Assembly: GCA_019828595.1 (NCBI GenBank)
Contig: JAHQRK010000001.1
Location: 4,154,001-4,218,000, forward strand
Direction of reading: 5' to 3'
Length of the DNA stretch: 64,000 nucleotides
From: Aphanomyces cochlioides
Taxonomy: Eukaryota; Oomycota; Saprolegniomycetes; Saprolegniales; Verrucalvaceae
The position numbers and the translations under genes are program-made. Under the pieces are notes generated by a model. It searched no databases and had not been told where the DNA came from. It was given only the letters and a program-made list of their open reading frames with translations. Positions 30,444-39,532 of this stretch are shown here, one piece after another (positions within the stretch are counted from its first letter, which is position 1; each line of letters opens with the position of its first letter).

Positions 30444-30514
30444 GATTGTTTATATTATTTTATAGACTTATATATACTTCTATTGAGACAAAAAATAGAA
30501 AAAAATATTAATGA
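30444..30514. promoter_or_regulatory. Divergent promoter region of capsid and protease genes
   Basis: TTATATATA at 30469-30476 and TATATTATTTTATAGA next to it lie between the two start codons (30443 minus, 30515 plus). Confidence 0.5.
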
Positions 30515-30892
30515 ATGGATCTAATAAAAGGAATTACCTCTGATCACGAATTAATTGAATTAGCTAATTTATTAGATATTGAATTGGATGGAATATTTAC
30601 ACTTGATGAAATAAAGAAACCATTACCAAAAAATAGAAATTATATTATTTTGTTAGAAAATGGTGATGGAATTGGTCATTGGGTATGTACTTTCCATGAT
30701 CAATATTTTGATAGTGCTGGTGAACCACCTCCTCTTATTTTAGGTATAAAAAAATACAACCATAAGCAGTATCAAAGTGCTTATAGAGAGTATTGTGGTA
30801 TTTGGTGTTTATTATTCCTATATGCTAAACAAAATCATCGTCCTGATTTACTTGATGGATATTATGACTTAAACGATAAAACATTTGAGTAA
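30515..30892 (+). CDS. Adenovirus-type maturation cysteine protease
   Basis: The protein has 125 residues, shorter than adenovirus protease but usual for Polinton relatives. The catalytic triad pattern is visible: H55 (GIGHWVC), D66 (YFDSAG), an oxyanion Gln near Q87, and C94 (YREYCGIWC). It would cleave capsid and core precursors, including GG-containing sites such as those in the 23868-24296 product (inference). Confidence 0.88.
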   Translation: MDLIKGITSDHELIELANLLDIELDGIFTLDEIKKPLPKNRNYIILLENGDGIGHWVCTFHDQYFDSAGEPPPLILGIKKYNHKQYQSAYREYCGIWCLLFLYAKQNHRPDLLDGYYDLNDKTFE

Positions 30893-30894
30893 AG

Positions 30895-31224
30895 CTAACT
30901 TTCTTCTTTTGGCGGGTTTCTTAAATTAATTAGCCCATCATACAGCTTTGAACATTTCTCTCGAACGTATTGATTGGTCAATAACCAGTCGATGTATTGT
31001 GAATCAATTTGATTAATATGTTTTATTGATTTTCCTCTATATTTTCCCCATGTCATTGTATAACTGAGATCAGCGTTTTTAAATTTTTCTTGTAGATATT
31101 CTTTGATTTCTGGTCGAGAACTTAGTATCATTTCCTGAGTTAGCAACCATTTACAGTATGGTTGATTTGAATCAAAAACCTCCTGAATAGTCTTGGTTTT
31201 ATATCGCCCGAAATTTAATTCCAT
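30895..31224 (-). CDS. Protein with two exonuclease-X-C-terminal-like repeats (109 aa)
   Basis: Two tandem modules are seen: FGRYKTKTIQEVFDSNQPYC-KWLL and WGKYRGKSIKHINQ...YIDWLL. The pattern FGKYKGKxIxEIxxxxxxYxxWLL is that of the small domain attached to exodeoxyribonuclease X and many viral proteins, thought to bind nucleic acid or mediate contacts. No nuclease domain is attached here. Its stop is 3 bp from the protease stop (convergent). Confidence 0.65.
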   Translation of the reverse strand: MELNFGRYKTKTIQEVFDSNQPYCKWLLTQEMILSSRPEIKEYLQEKFKNADLSYTMTWGKYRGKSIKHINQIDSQYIDWLLTNQYVREKCSKLYDGLINLRNPPKEES

Positions 31225-31376
31225 GGTTACTATATACTATATACCATATACTACGTAGTAGTTTTTTTAATTAATTATACGAAATTTTATAGTAGCGATT
31301 AAATTTTCTATATTATTATTTTATACAGGTATATTATTTTTCAAAGTGGTTGAACGACCAACGTCCATTTCTGAAT
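31225..31376. other. Junction between viral AT-rich DNA and the CRN segment
   Basis: Up to about 31340 the sequence is strongly AT-rich with TATACTATATACC repeats. From about 31345 composition switches to that of host genes. Confidence 0.55.
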
Positions 31377-32576
31377 ATGCTCAAGCTGTTCTGTGTCGTT
31401 GTTGGTGAAGGCAGATCTTTCTCCGTCAAGATTGATGCCTCTGAGTCAGTTGATGATCTGAAGAAGAAGATCAAGGAAGAGATCAAGTATGATGGTCGTG
31501 CAGATGCTCTTCAGCTTTACAGCGTGGATGGTCTTGCACAAGACGAGAACGAGCAGTTTCTGCACAACGAGATCACGATTGACATGCCAAACTGCTCCTT
31601 GGACGATTTTGGTTCTAAAAAGAAATTGGCCACGACACGTCCTTTATCCTCGTACCCCCAACTAAATGACTCTTCCGTTGGGAGAATTCACGTGTTGGTG
31701 GTGGTTCATGTGGTGGTTACGGAGCAAGAGGCTCTCGGCGTGGCACCAACTACAACACATCGTCATCCCGAACGTCTCAAACGATGGGCTGCGATCAATG
31801 CAATGATACGTCAGAAGAATCAACAGGCAAACCAGAAGACCACGGATGAAGACGCCAATACAAACAAAAAACGAAAAAAACGCGATGTTAACAAGACTGT
31901 CGGCTATTCGAGTCTTTGTTGGGAAGATATCAAATCAATTTACAACTTCGAAGATTCTTATGACCTTCAACCTAACGTTAGCGATATTCCTGATGCTGAC
32001 ATCCAGCTGCTCCTCGCTCGTATTCATGATTTGCGGGATCTCTATGGACAAGTCACGGATGGGAAAGAAGCCAAGAGATTGTTTTTTATCGCCCCGATCC
32101 TTGAGACAGTCAGTCGTCTGATCAAGGACGTCCGCATTTTAGTCGAAGAAGACGTGGCTGGGAAGAACGTGCTCCTGAATGGTCGATTCGAATTCGTGCT
32201 CAAGCGTGGCAAGAAGAGAATTTCACTTGTCGAAGCAAAGCGTGAAGATATGCAGCAAGGACTGGTTCAGAGTGTGACGGGGCTCGAAGCTCTTGCTGAT
32301 GTTGAAAATCTATCTGTGACATATGGCATCGTGACTAATTTTCTCCTGTGGACGTTCGTGATCAGTGAAGACACGAAGGCCCGAAAGCATGAGTATTCTC
32401 TCCGTACCGTCGAAACCATACCTTCGTTTGAAGGATTGAAAGAACTCGTCGGAATAATTTACGCGATGCTGATGCCTTCCGTAGAGAAAAAAGTCTGTAT
32501 TGTGGAGGCAAAGAAGGATGATTTGTTGCAAGGGATGGCTCAAGATTTGTTGGCATGTGAAGTGCAGTCTGAGTAA
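31377..32576 (+). CDS. Crinkler (CRN)-type effector protein with PD-(D/E)XK-like C-terminus, carried inside the Polinton
   Basis: The product has 399 residues from the ATG at 31377; an in-frame upstream ATG at 31350 is less likely because CRN proteins begin MxKLFC. Residues 1-55 form the ubiquitin-like CRN header (MLKLFCVVVGEGRSFSVKID, then SVDDLKKKIKEE, with LQLYSVDG where LFLAK-like motifs sit). The header ends with the HVLVVVP-type motif, here IHVLVVVH (105-111). Residues 163-169 are a basic nuclear-localisation-like patch (NKKRKKR). The C-terminus carries a restriction-endonuclease-like core with GRFEFVLKRGKKRISLVEAKR (E272, E286, K288), then LVQSVTGLEAL and TYGIVTN. A second copy of the VEAK module starts at 376 and is cut off. 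CRNs are intracellular, usually nuclear, effectors or self/non-self proteins of oomycetes. No signal peptide is seen. Confidence 0.85.
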   Translation: MLKLFCVVVGEGRSFSVKIDASESVDDLKKKIKEEIKYDGRADALQLYSVDGLAQDENEQFLHNEITIDMPNCSLDDFGSKKKLATTRPLSSYPQLNDSSVGRIHVLVVVHVVVTEQEALGVAPTTTHRHPERLKRWAAINAMIRQKNQQANQKTTDEDANTNKKRKKRDVNKTVGYSSLCWEDIKSIYNFEDSYDLQPNVSDIPDADIQLLLARIHDLRDLYGQVTDGKEAKRLFFIAPILETVSRLIKDVRILVEEDVAGKNVLLNGRFEFVLKRGKKRISLVEAKREDMQQGLVQSVTGLEALADVENLSVTYGIVTNFLLWTFVISEDTKARKHEYSLRTVETIPSFEGLKELVGIIYAMLMPSVEKKVCIVEAKKDDLLQGMAQDLLACEVQSE

Positions 32577-32745
32577 TGTACGTTTATGGTATCGTCACCA
32601 ATTATGTTGAATGGAACTTTTGCGAAACCTGAATGACAGAATTGAATTGGAGGGGTGTGCCTTGAATGTTGGACCTACTGGCCCTTCTTTGGAAACTCTT
32701 GACAAGATTTGTGGAAAGATTTATGCCATGCTATCGGATGAGTAA
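32577..32745 (+). pseudogene. Out-of-frame remnant of a second CRN nuclease module
   Basis: Right after the stop codon, other frames still encode pieces matching the end of the first module: YGIVTNYVEWNF near 32586-32622 and KICGKIYAMLSDE ending at TAA 32743-32745 (compare ELVGIIYAML in the intact part). The gene therefore once had two tandem modules and has frameshifts here. Confidence 0.65.
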
Positions 32746-32846
32746 GCAGTACGTTGCTGTTTTTTATTAAGTCAATTTGAGTATTTCTTCGCATATGAGT
32801 CCTAAGAGAATACAAGAAATCACCTTCAGGGGTTTGTTTGTGACAT

Positions 32847-33095
32847 CAATTTTGATAGCTTCACATATGAGTCATTCGATCGTTTATACCCCTTCCATGT
32901 GTCGAGAATGATTCACCTTTTGTCATTGTTTCAACATAATCCACTTGTTTGGGTGAATGCTAGCATCTGATGAAAAGGATGGAAAACCTTGATATAGCAT
33001 CATCAGACTCAGAATCAGCATACAGATGGGACGATTGGTTGAGGTGAGAATTTTTGAAAAAAAATTGACAGGCTGCGGCACTATTATATACTACT
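32847..33095 (-). repeat. Polinton right terminal inverted repeat
   Basis: 249 bp, the reverse complement of 16020-16271 with few differences; it ends CACTATTATATACTACT at the host junction. Confidence 0.93.
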
Positions 33096-33101
33096 GCTCC
33101 C
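33096..33101. repeat. Polinton target-site duplication, right copy (GCTCCC)
   Basis: Identical to 16014-16019. Confidence 0.95.
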
Positions 33102-33135
33102 TTTTGATCCAGATGCTCCATCGGACCGTGTTGCC

Positions 33136-36100
33136 GTGTGCCTTCAAGATGCTGGGGCTTCAGCACTTATATTCGACAATCCACATGCCACTACAGCGTC
33201 GCAACTCCTGAAGAATGTACCATCCTGCAATGGGGTCTTGTTTTCAGACTTGGAGAAATCCAGCACTGCATCAGACATTGTCAACTTGAGAGCTCCCTCT
33301 CCTGAAAATCCAGCGTACTACATCTACACAAGCGGGACGACAGGAACTCCAAAAGGCATTTCTATATCCCATCGAGCTGCCGCGACATTTGCCTGTTCTG
33401 AGTCATCAGTGCTCAAGCTAACCGAGCGCGATGTTGTGTGGAATGCCTTCTCACCGGCGTTTGATATGTGGGTCGAGGAGACATGGTGTGCGTTTGCCCA
33501 AGCATCTCACTTAGCCATCGCGCAGGGTGGTCAATGGCAGGATATTTCCAACCTCTGTCTGGCTTGGGAAACCCGGCATGTGACAGTCATCATGGCGGTG
33601 CCGACGCTCATGGCGATGGTTTGCAACGAAGGTGTGGTGCCAACTTGCGTCCGGTTGATCAACATGGGCGGCGAGGCATGTCCTCCTGCTCTCGTCTCGC
33701 GATTGAGTCGACCCAACTTGGAGCTTTTCAATACCTATGGCCCAAGTGAAACAACCGTCACAGCCACCTACAGAATTGTTGTCCCCGACAAGCCCATCAC
33801 GATTGGGAAACCTTTGCCATATTATCATGCTCTTATTCTCAAGGAAACGGACGACGGCACTGATGTGATTCCCTTGGCCCTTGAACCTGGTGTTGTGGGA
33901 GAATTAGCAATTGGTGGCCCTTGCGTCGGTCAAGGCTATGTTGGACGACCCGATTTAACACGCAAGAAGTTTGTTCCCCATCCGACGAGACGTGGCGAAA
34001 CAATCTATCGATCGGGTGATTTGGTCTCGCTAAATGCCGACGGTGATATTGTTTTCATCGGTCGGATCGACACTCAAGTCAAATACCGCGGCTTTCGAAT
34101 CGAGTTGGGTGAAATTGAAGAGAAATTGAGCTCCCAACCAGGGGTCTTGGCTGCGGCAGTTATATTAGCTAAAGGAAGTGACGTGGATGACTCGCTACCA
34201 GATCGACTTGAGGCTTACGTCGTGATGGAGCCAGGATTACCCATGGATATCACCTTATTTCGCAAGGGACTTGCTGGTGTATTGATGGCGTATATGATTC
34301 CCGACGTGTTTGTCCAGCTTGGGGAGCACGAAATGCCTCGATTACTCTCTGGAAAGATTGACAAGAAAGGTTTAGCTGCTCTGTCGAAGACAAATCGCGC
34401 CACAGAGAGTCATGTGGTGCCTGTCGAACGCAAAGTGGTGTCGCATTTGGATTTCATTCTCGATGTCCTTTTCAAACTCTTTCCCCACTTGACCATGTCC
34501 ATCACAGCCGAGTCGGACATATTTGACGATTTGGGCGCCCACTCCCTCTTGGCAGCTACGTTTGCCTCAAATCTGCGCAAGGGTCATCCAAACCTGATGG
34601 ACAACCCATTCAAATTTATTGGATTGGCAGACGTGTACTCGCTGCGGACACCCCAGCGTCTTGTGTTCAAATTCGCCCAAAAGAACGTGCCCAATGCCGC
34701 GGACCAGCAGCGAGCCTTTCATCAAGTCTCGACGCTCCGATATTTCATGTGTGGCGTGGTTCAAACGATCTTCTTGATCCCTCTCCTCGGTATGTATGGT
34801 GCCATGACGTTGGGGCCGTTTATTGCATCCAGCGTTGTATATGCCTACTCGGAGTCGCTCATCTACTCATTACTTGCGACGTATGTGATGTTTGTCATTG
34901 GACCCATCTACACTTCGATCGTGGCTGTGGCTTTGAAGTGGATTCTGCTGGGAAAAGTTCAGCCTGGAGACTATCCTGTCTTTGGGTGGTTCTACATCCG
35001 CTGGTGGTTTGTCACGCGACTGAACGAACTGATCGACAAGACACTTTGGACGGATTCGTATATCATGGTCGTGTGGTTGCGTCTCTGGGGTGCGAGCGTT
35101 GGAAATCACGTCCACATCAGCTCGTTCTTTGCGACCCCATGCATGGATTTGATCACAGTTGGCGACAGCGTATCCATCGGCCGTGAGGTTCTCCTCGGAT
35201 GCGACATCGTTGACCAAGGGCTACTAAAGTTGCGCCGCATTACAATTGGCAACAATGTTTTTGTGGGCGCAAGCGTCTCGTTGTCCGGGAATGTCCGCAT
35301 CCAAGAAGGAGCTGAAGTTATGAGTATGAGTGGAGTTTCAGAGGGTCTTACTATTTCTGCTTGCCAAGTCTGGTCTGGCAGTCCTGCGACGTTCCAAGCT
35401 CCTGCATCGTCATGGCGACTTCGCGCAATTCCACCTCAATGGCGGCTTCATGTCATGTTTGTTTGCCAAGTCCTGATTGTTGTTTTTGTCATGCCGCTCT
35501 TCCACGTAATTCCCATGATTCCAATTACTCTGTGGACTCGGACAATTTCTGGAGGAACGGCGCCGCTTCCGATGATTATACCCTTTGCTTTAGCCTCCGG
35601 CACTTTCTATGTCGTTGCTATGGCACTCTTGATCGTCGCGACAAAGTACATCGTCTTGGGCAAAGTCGTTGCTGGAGAGTACTCGACGAATTCATTTTTC
35701 TTTCTGCGCAAATGGCTCTTCGATGGTATGATGCAAACGTCGCTCCAAACCCTGCACACTCTCTACGCAACGCTGTACGTCGTGCCGTTCTTGCGTTTAT
35801 TGGGAGCGACAGTCGGTTCCCGATCGGAAATTTCAACTGCAAGCCATGTGGTGTTGGATCTTCTCCAGGTTGGAGAAGAGTGTTTTGTTGCTGATCGTGT
35901 CCTGCTGGGTGACGACCATATCCGAGGCTACACACTGAATCTCGAGCCGACTGTCATGGGAAAGCGCTCTTTTCTTGGAAATGCAAGCTTGATCCCTCAA
36001 GGCTCTCATCTGGCTTCAAATACGCTGGTTGGCGTCTTTTCATCCCCTCCAGAGAAAATACCACTGAACGATGGCGAGAGTTGTTTTGGGCTCCCTGCAA

Positions 36101-36969
36101 TCCTCATGCCAACTCGACGCAATGTCACGGATGCGTACGACACATCCTTGCTCTTCTACCCCTCATCAAGACTATTCTGCTTGCGATTGATTATCGAGGA
36201 ATTTCGAATCGTGTGTGCTCCTGCTTTAGTCAGCTTGGGCATTTGGTTTTCTGTCGTTTGGATTGCTCACGACAACTATGACGATGACCATTTGGATATT
36301 GCAGAGGCTGTTAGCAACATCATTCCCCTTTTGCCAATGTACTATGCGGCATGCTTTGTCGCACCTGGCATCGTTCTCTCTGCTATCCTCAAGTGGTTCA
36401 TCGTGGGAATTTACAAGCCAGTCGAATGGCCCATGTGGTCACTTTCAGTGTGGCAGAGTGAGTTTATTACGAGTGTGATGGAGCATTTGAGCCCCCTTGT
36501 TTTATTTCCGCTCGTTGGTACTCCATACTTGCCGATGATTTATCGCCTGAACGGATGCAAGATTGGCCGGCGATGTTATATGGGAGGCGTTGATGTGCCA
36601 GAGTTTGATTGCATCGAAATTGGCGACGACTGCGCTTTCAACCCTCGAGGATTTCCTCAAACTCACTTATTTGAAGATCGAGTGATGAAACTAGGACGAG
36701 TTCGACTGGGTAATCGTTGTACGATGCACATCCGTTCGATTCTGCTGCCCGCGTCAAGTATGCAAGACGATGCAGCATTAGGATGCAACTCAGTCGCCAT
36801 GAAAGGAGAAGATTTAACGCGCGGATACAAGTGGACTGGCTTTCCCGTGGACATTCAACCAGAACCGCCAGCTCATACAGCCTCGACCGAAACACCAGTT
36901 CCAAACATCGCCATACTCGACCATGCGCTCGAAGTTCCTTACATTAATTTGGTATCACCGACGAATTAG
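33136..36969 (+). CDS. Pls-like NRPS: adenylation, carrier and three membrane/beta-helix units (C-terminal part of the interrupted gene)
   Basis: Host coding sequence resumes at 33102; the first ATG left in this part is 33136 (1,277 residues). The adenylation domain shows YIYTSGTTGTPKG (62-75), FNTYGPSETT (~197), GELAIGG, YRSGD (~291), VKYRGFRIELGEIE and GKIDKKG (~405). A carrier domain follows with the phosphopantetheine Ser in GAHSLLA (S470). From ~535 to the end come three successive units, each of transmembrane helices followed by a left-handed beta-helix/hexapeptide-type domain (GASVGNHVHIS..., GATVGSRSEIS..., GCKIGRRCYMGG...). This A-T-TM-C1-C2-C3 plan matches bacterial epsilon-poly-L-lysine synthetase (Pls) and the NRPS terminal domain TIGR02353. 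It would activate an amino acid and polymerise or transfer it at a membrane. The Polinton removes the N-terminal ~105 residues, so this copy is probably non-functional. Confidence 0.88.
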   Translation: MCLQDAGASALIFDNPHATTASQLLKNVPSCNGVLFSDLEKSSTASDIVNLRAPSPENPAYYIYTSGTTGTPKGISISHRAAATFACSESSVLKLTERDVVWNAFSPAFDMWVEETWCAFAQASHLAIAQGGQWQDISNLCLAWETRHVTVIMAVPTLMAMVCNEGVVPTCVRLINMGGEACPPALVSRLSRPNLELFNTYGPSETTVTATYRIVVPDKPITIGKPLPYYHALILKETDDGTDVIPLALEPGVVGELAIGGPCVGQGYVGRPDLTRKKFVPHPTRRGETIYRSGDLVSLNADGDIVFIGRIDTQVKYRGFRIELGEIEEKLSSQPGVLAAAVILAKGSDVDDSLPDRLEAYVVMEPGLPMDITLFRKGLAGVLMAYMIPDVFVQLGEHEMPRLLSGKIDKKGLAALSKTNRATESHVVPVERKVVSHLDFILDVLFKLFPHLTMSITAESDIFDDLGAHSLLAATFASNLRKGHPNLMDNPFKFIGLADVYSLRTPQRLVFKFAQKNVPNAADQQRAFHQVSTLRYFMCGVVQTIFLIPLLGMYGAMTLGPFIASSVVYAYSESLIYSLLATYVMFVIGPIYTSIVAVALKWILLGKVQPGDYPVFGWFYIRWWFVTRLNELIDKTLWTDSYIMVVWLRLWGASVGNHVHISSFFATPCMDLITVGDSVSIGREVLLGCDIVDQGLLKLRRITIGNNVFVGASVSLSGNVRIQEGAEVMSMSGVSEGLTISACQVWSGSPATFQAPASSWRLRAIPPQWRLHVMFVCQVLIVVFVMPLFHVIPMIPITLWTRTISGGTAPLPMIIPFALASGTFYVVAMALLIVATKYIVLGKVVAGEYSTNSFFFLRKWLFDGMMQTSLQTLHTLYATLYVVPFLRLLGATVGSRSEISTASHVVLDLLQVGEECFVADRVLLGDDHIRGYTLNLEPTVMGKRSFLGNASLIPQGSHLASNTLVGVFSSPPEKIPLNDGESCFGLPAILMPTRRNVTDAYDTSLLFYPSSRLFCLRLIIEEFRIVCAPALVSLGIWFSVVWIAHDNYDDDHLDIAEAVSNIIPLLPMYYAACFVAPGIVLSAILKWFIVGIYKPVEWPMWSLSVWQSEFITSVMEHLSPLVLFPLVGTPYLPMIYRLNGCKIGRRCYMGGVDVPEFDCIEIGDDCAFNPRGFPQTHLFEDRVMKLGRVRLGNRCTMHIRSILLPASSMQDDAALGCNSVAMKGEDLTRGYKWTGFPVDIQPEPPAHTASTETPVPNIAILDHALEVPYINLVSPTN

Positions 36970-37353
36970 ATGCTCAAACAGCAGAATATCACAGAAAACG
37001 TCGTTCCTGATTGCTTGTTTGACTCGTTGAAGCAATGATACACAGCCTTGAGACATCTTTTAGGCACTTGACAAACATAACTTGTGGCACAAACTTACCC
37101 TCGAGATCTCAGGCATGGTCCCTCAACAACAACGTCCTTATCAATCATTTACCAGAGAATTCTTAGGGGTAATTTTGGCAAATTTTCGAGCTACCAACTT
37201 TTCACCTGGGCCAAGAAGAGGTCTGCAACTATCAAGACATACAGAACAGACAATCTAAGCACATAGAGCGAGGATTTATCGTCATAGCTACGAGCTATTA
37301 AAATAATGAACTAAGACCAATATTACTCCTAATTCAGGTTCAACAAATCTTTA
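36970..37353. other. Intergenic spacer between the synthetase and the palindromic array
   Basis: No gene is supported. A sequence shared with the tail-to-tail spacers of the array begins near 37354 (ATCAAATCCAACGTGC), which marks the left array boundary. Confidence 0.5.
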
Positions 37354-37420
37354 ATCAAATCCAACGTGCATTCATTACCAACTTACAAATTTCACCGATG
37401 CATGCCAACGAGTCTGACAA

Positions 37421-39532
37421 TTAATACGCAGAAGTCGCTGTAGGAGAAGGAGTCGTGATTTCTAACGTTGTCGTTGGCGCAGGCGAGGTCACGACCGGCA
37501 CAGGGACCACAGTCGGTGTGGAGACTGGAATGAGTGTAGTCGGTGACGACGTCGGTGGCAAGACGGTGGTTGTTGTCGGCTGCGAGCTCGTTGGCGAAGA
37601 TGTGATAGGTGTTGCCGAAGGTGTCCGAGTTGTTGGGACAGTCGTCGATGGGGAGGGATTCAAGTCACAACCAGGGCATGTGGTCTGTGGTGTCGGAGGA
37701 TTGTCCTCAGAACACTTCGTTCGAGGTACACAACCGTACACGTTGGTTTCGGGAATGACTTGACATTCCGAGCCAAATGGTAATCCTGGCTGGGCCTTTG
37801 GACAGTTCCCCATGATGGTCGCGACACAAAATTGGGGATGCGTCTCCGTCACCTGTGTACAATAGTGATGCATGCCACGAACACTGATGGGGGCCCATCC
37901 TCCTTTGAGCAGATTCTTGTTGGAGCATGCGTCCAAGGGAGGCACGTCTAAGTGAATGGTGCAGCCAGATGTCGGGTCTCTCGATGGAGACGGTGGAGCC
38001 CAAGTTGGTGCGTATGGTGGTGGAGTTGGCGTGACTGCTGGATTCGTAGTGGGAGGCGCAGTGCAGGATCCGTCCATTGGAGATGCATTCAAGACCGTCT
38101 TCCCAACCACGCACCAGTGACCTGGTTGGTCATAGCCACCATTGCCGTAGATCGCCTGGTGCATGCATCCACATACGAGCGGTTGTGGAGGGACAATGAT
38201 TCGGTCATGGCAATCCGAGAGTGTCGGCGTCGAGGTGCAGTGGCGGCCATCTGCACTCCAGCACTGGACATCTCCTGTGTTTGGAGCAATGCTGACTGCA
38301 TAGTACGAGTCGGTCGTTGGGACGAAGATACAGGCCCAATTGGATGGAGGTGTCGTGGTTGGTGTTCCGTGCGGTGAAGAGGACGAGGGAGTGGGCGGTC
38401 GAGATGGAGTGGGCACAACGGTGGGCGAATCGGTTGGTCTAAATGATCCTGGGTTTGTCGGTGGAGACGTGGAGGGGGTCAAAGGAGGCAAAGAGGGGGT
38501 CAAAGGAGGCAAAGAGGGAGACGAAGTCGTGGGTGGTGTGGTGGGCGTTTGTTGGGGAGTGCTCCACGGTGTGGGTAACGGTGAAGGAGACAAGGGTGGT
38601 GTTGATGTAGGTGTGGCGAAAGGCGTGTCGGTAGGACATGGTGTGGTCGGGACAACAGGGGTTTGTGTTGTTGGTTGTGGTGTAGGTTGAGGTGAGGTCG
38701 TAGGAGTGGGCAGAGGTGTTGGGGTGATGCTGGGTGTGAATGGTTGAGTCGTCGATGGTGTTGTGGCGGGGGTGGAGTCAGATGTGGCGGTTGGTGTAGG
38801 ACATGGTGTTGTTTCTGGTGTTGCGGCTGGAGTTTGTGCAGGCAAGGATGTTGTTGGTTCAGGTGTTGATGTGGGAGACGGTGAGGGACACGGAGTTGTT
38901 TCTGGTGTTGCAGCTGGAGTGGCTTCGGGTGTTGTCGCTGGCGTAGACGTTGGCGTGAGTAGTGGTGTTGGGACAGGTGTTGACAGAGGTGTCGGAGCAG
39001 GTGTCGGGATGGGTGTAGGCTGGGGGGTTGGAACGGGCGATGGCGTTGGGATTGGCGTGGACTCCGGAGTTGGTCCCTCAGTTGGTCCTGGTGTTTGGTT
39101 TGGCGTCGAGAGTGGAGTTGGGATTGGTGTAGGCTCAGGAGTAGGCTCAGGAGTAGGTGCGGGAGTAGGTGCGGGAGTAGAAACGGGAGTAAGCTCTGGA
39201 GTAGGCACTGGAGTTGGGACTGGAGTTGGGATAGGCGTGAGAGTAAATTGAGGCGTTGGGACTGGAGACGGTGCGGGGGTCGGATCAAATGTGGTGGTGG
39301 CAGGAGTCTGATCTGGAGTAGGCGCGGGGGTCGGATCAGGCGAAGGTGGACAGGGAGTTGTTTCTGGAGTTGGCACGGGTGTTGGATCAGGACTAGGGGC
39401 CAGGGTTGTTCTGGCTGATGCACTGGAGAAGAGTAAAGCTGTGTACAGGACAGCTGTCAAGATCGATTGCTTGGAGTAGAGCATGAGTTGCGGAAGTGGA
39501 GGTGAATCGAAGAGTGAGTTGGACTCGCACAT
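37421..39532 (-). CDS. PT-rich secreted cysteine-module protein, copy 1
   Basis: The reference description for all copies. The product has 703 residues. The likely functional start is the second Met (residue 17, [20 protein letters not shown]), giving a signal peptide cut after SSASA. Residues ~40-395 are Pro/Thr/Ser repeats (TPxPTP), expected to be heavily O-glycosylated. A first Cys module follows ([15 protein letters not shown] ... [13 protein letters not shown] ... [21 protein letters not shown]), then a Pro-rich linker, a second Cys module ([17 protein letters not shown] ... HHYCTQV ... [10 protein letters not shown] ... CVPRTKC) and a Ser/Thr/Pro-rich tail. It is probably a wall or extracellular-matrix protein; the binding partner is unknown. 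Copy-specific residues are C in TTCPGC (shared with copy 3) and an A-to-G-type difference in the shared CATAGCC/CGTAGCC site (shared with copy 2). Confidence 0.85.

Larger units (their letters stand above)
16020..33095. mobile_element. Complete Maverick/Polinton-type endogenous DNA virus, 17,076 bp
   Basis: Both ends are defined: inverted TIRs starting 5'-AG (AGTAGTATATAATAGTG), and a 6-bp target duplication. The gene set is diagnostic of Polintons: protein-primed DNA polymerase B, retroviral-type integrase, FtsK/HerA-like packaging ATPase, adenovirus-type cysteine protease, major and minor capsid proteins. It also carries an S74-type fibre, several small zinc or basic proteins, and a CRN effector-like gene just inside the right TIR. 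Most of the element is much more AT-rich than the flanks; the CRN segment is not. Both halves of the target gene are still open and the TIRs are almost identical, so insertion looks recent (inference). One frameshift in the polymerase may mean it is inactive, or may be a sequencing error. Confidence 0.95.

Noticed and set aside
38500..39423. Long open frames overlapping the PT-rich genes in other frames and strands (307, 162, 141, 116 codons and similar, in every copy)
   Set aside because: They are products of the repetitive Pro/Thr codons and copy exactly with the array; no independent start context or domain.
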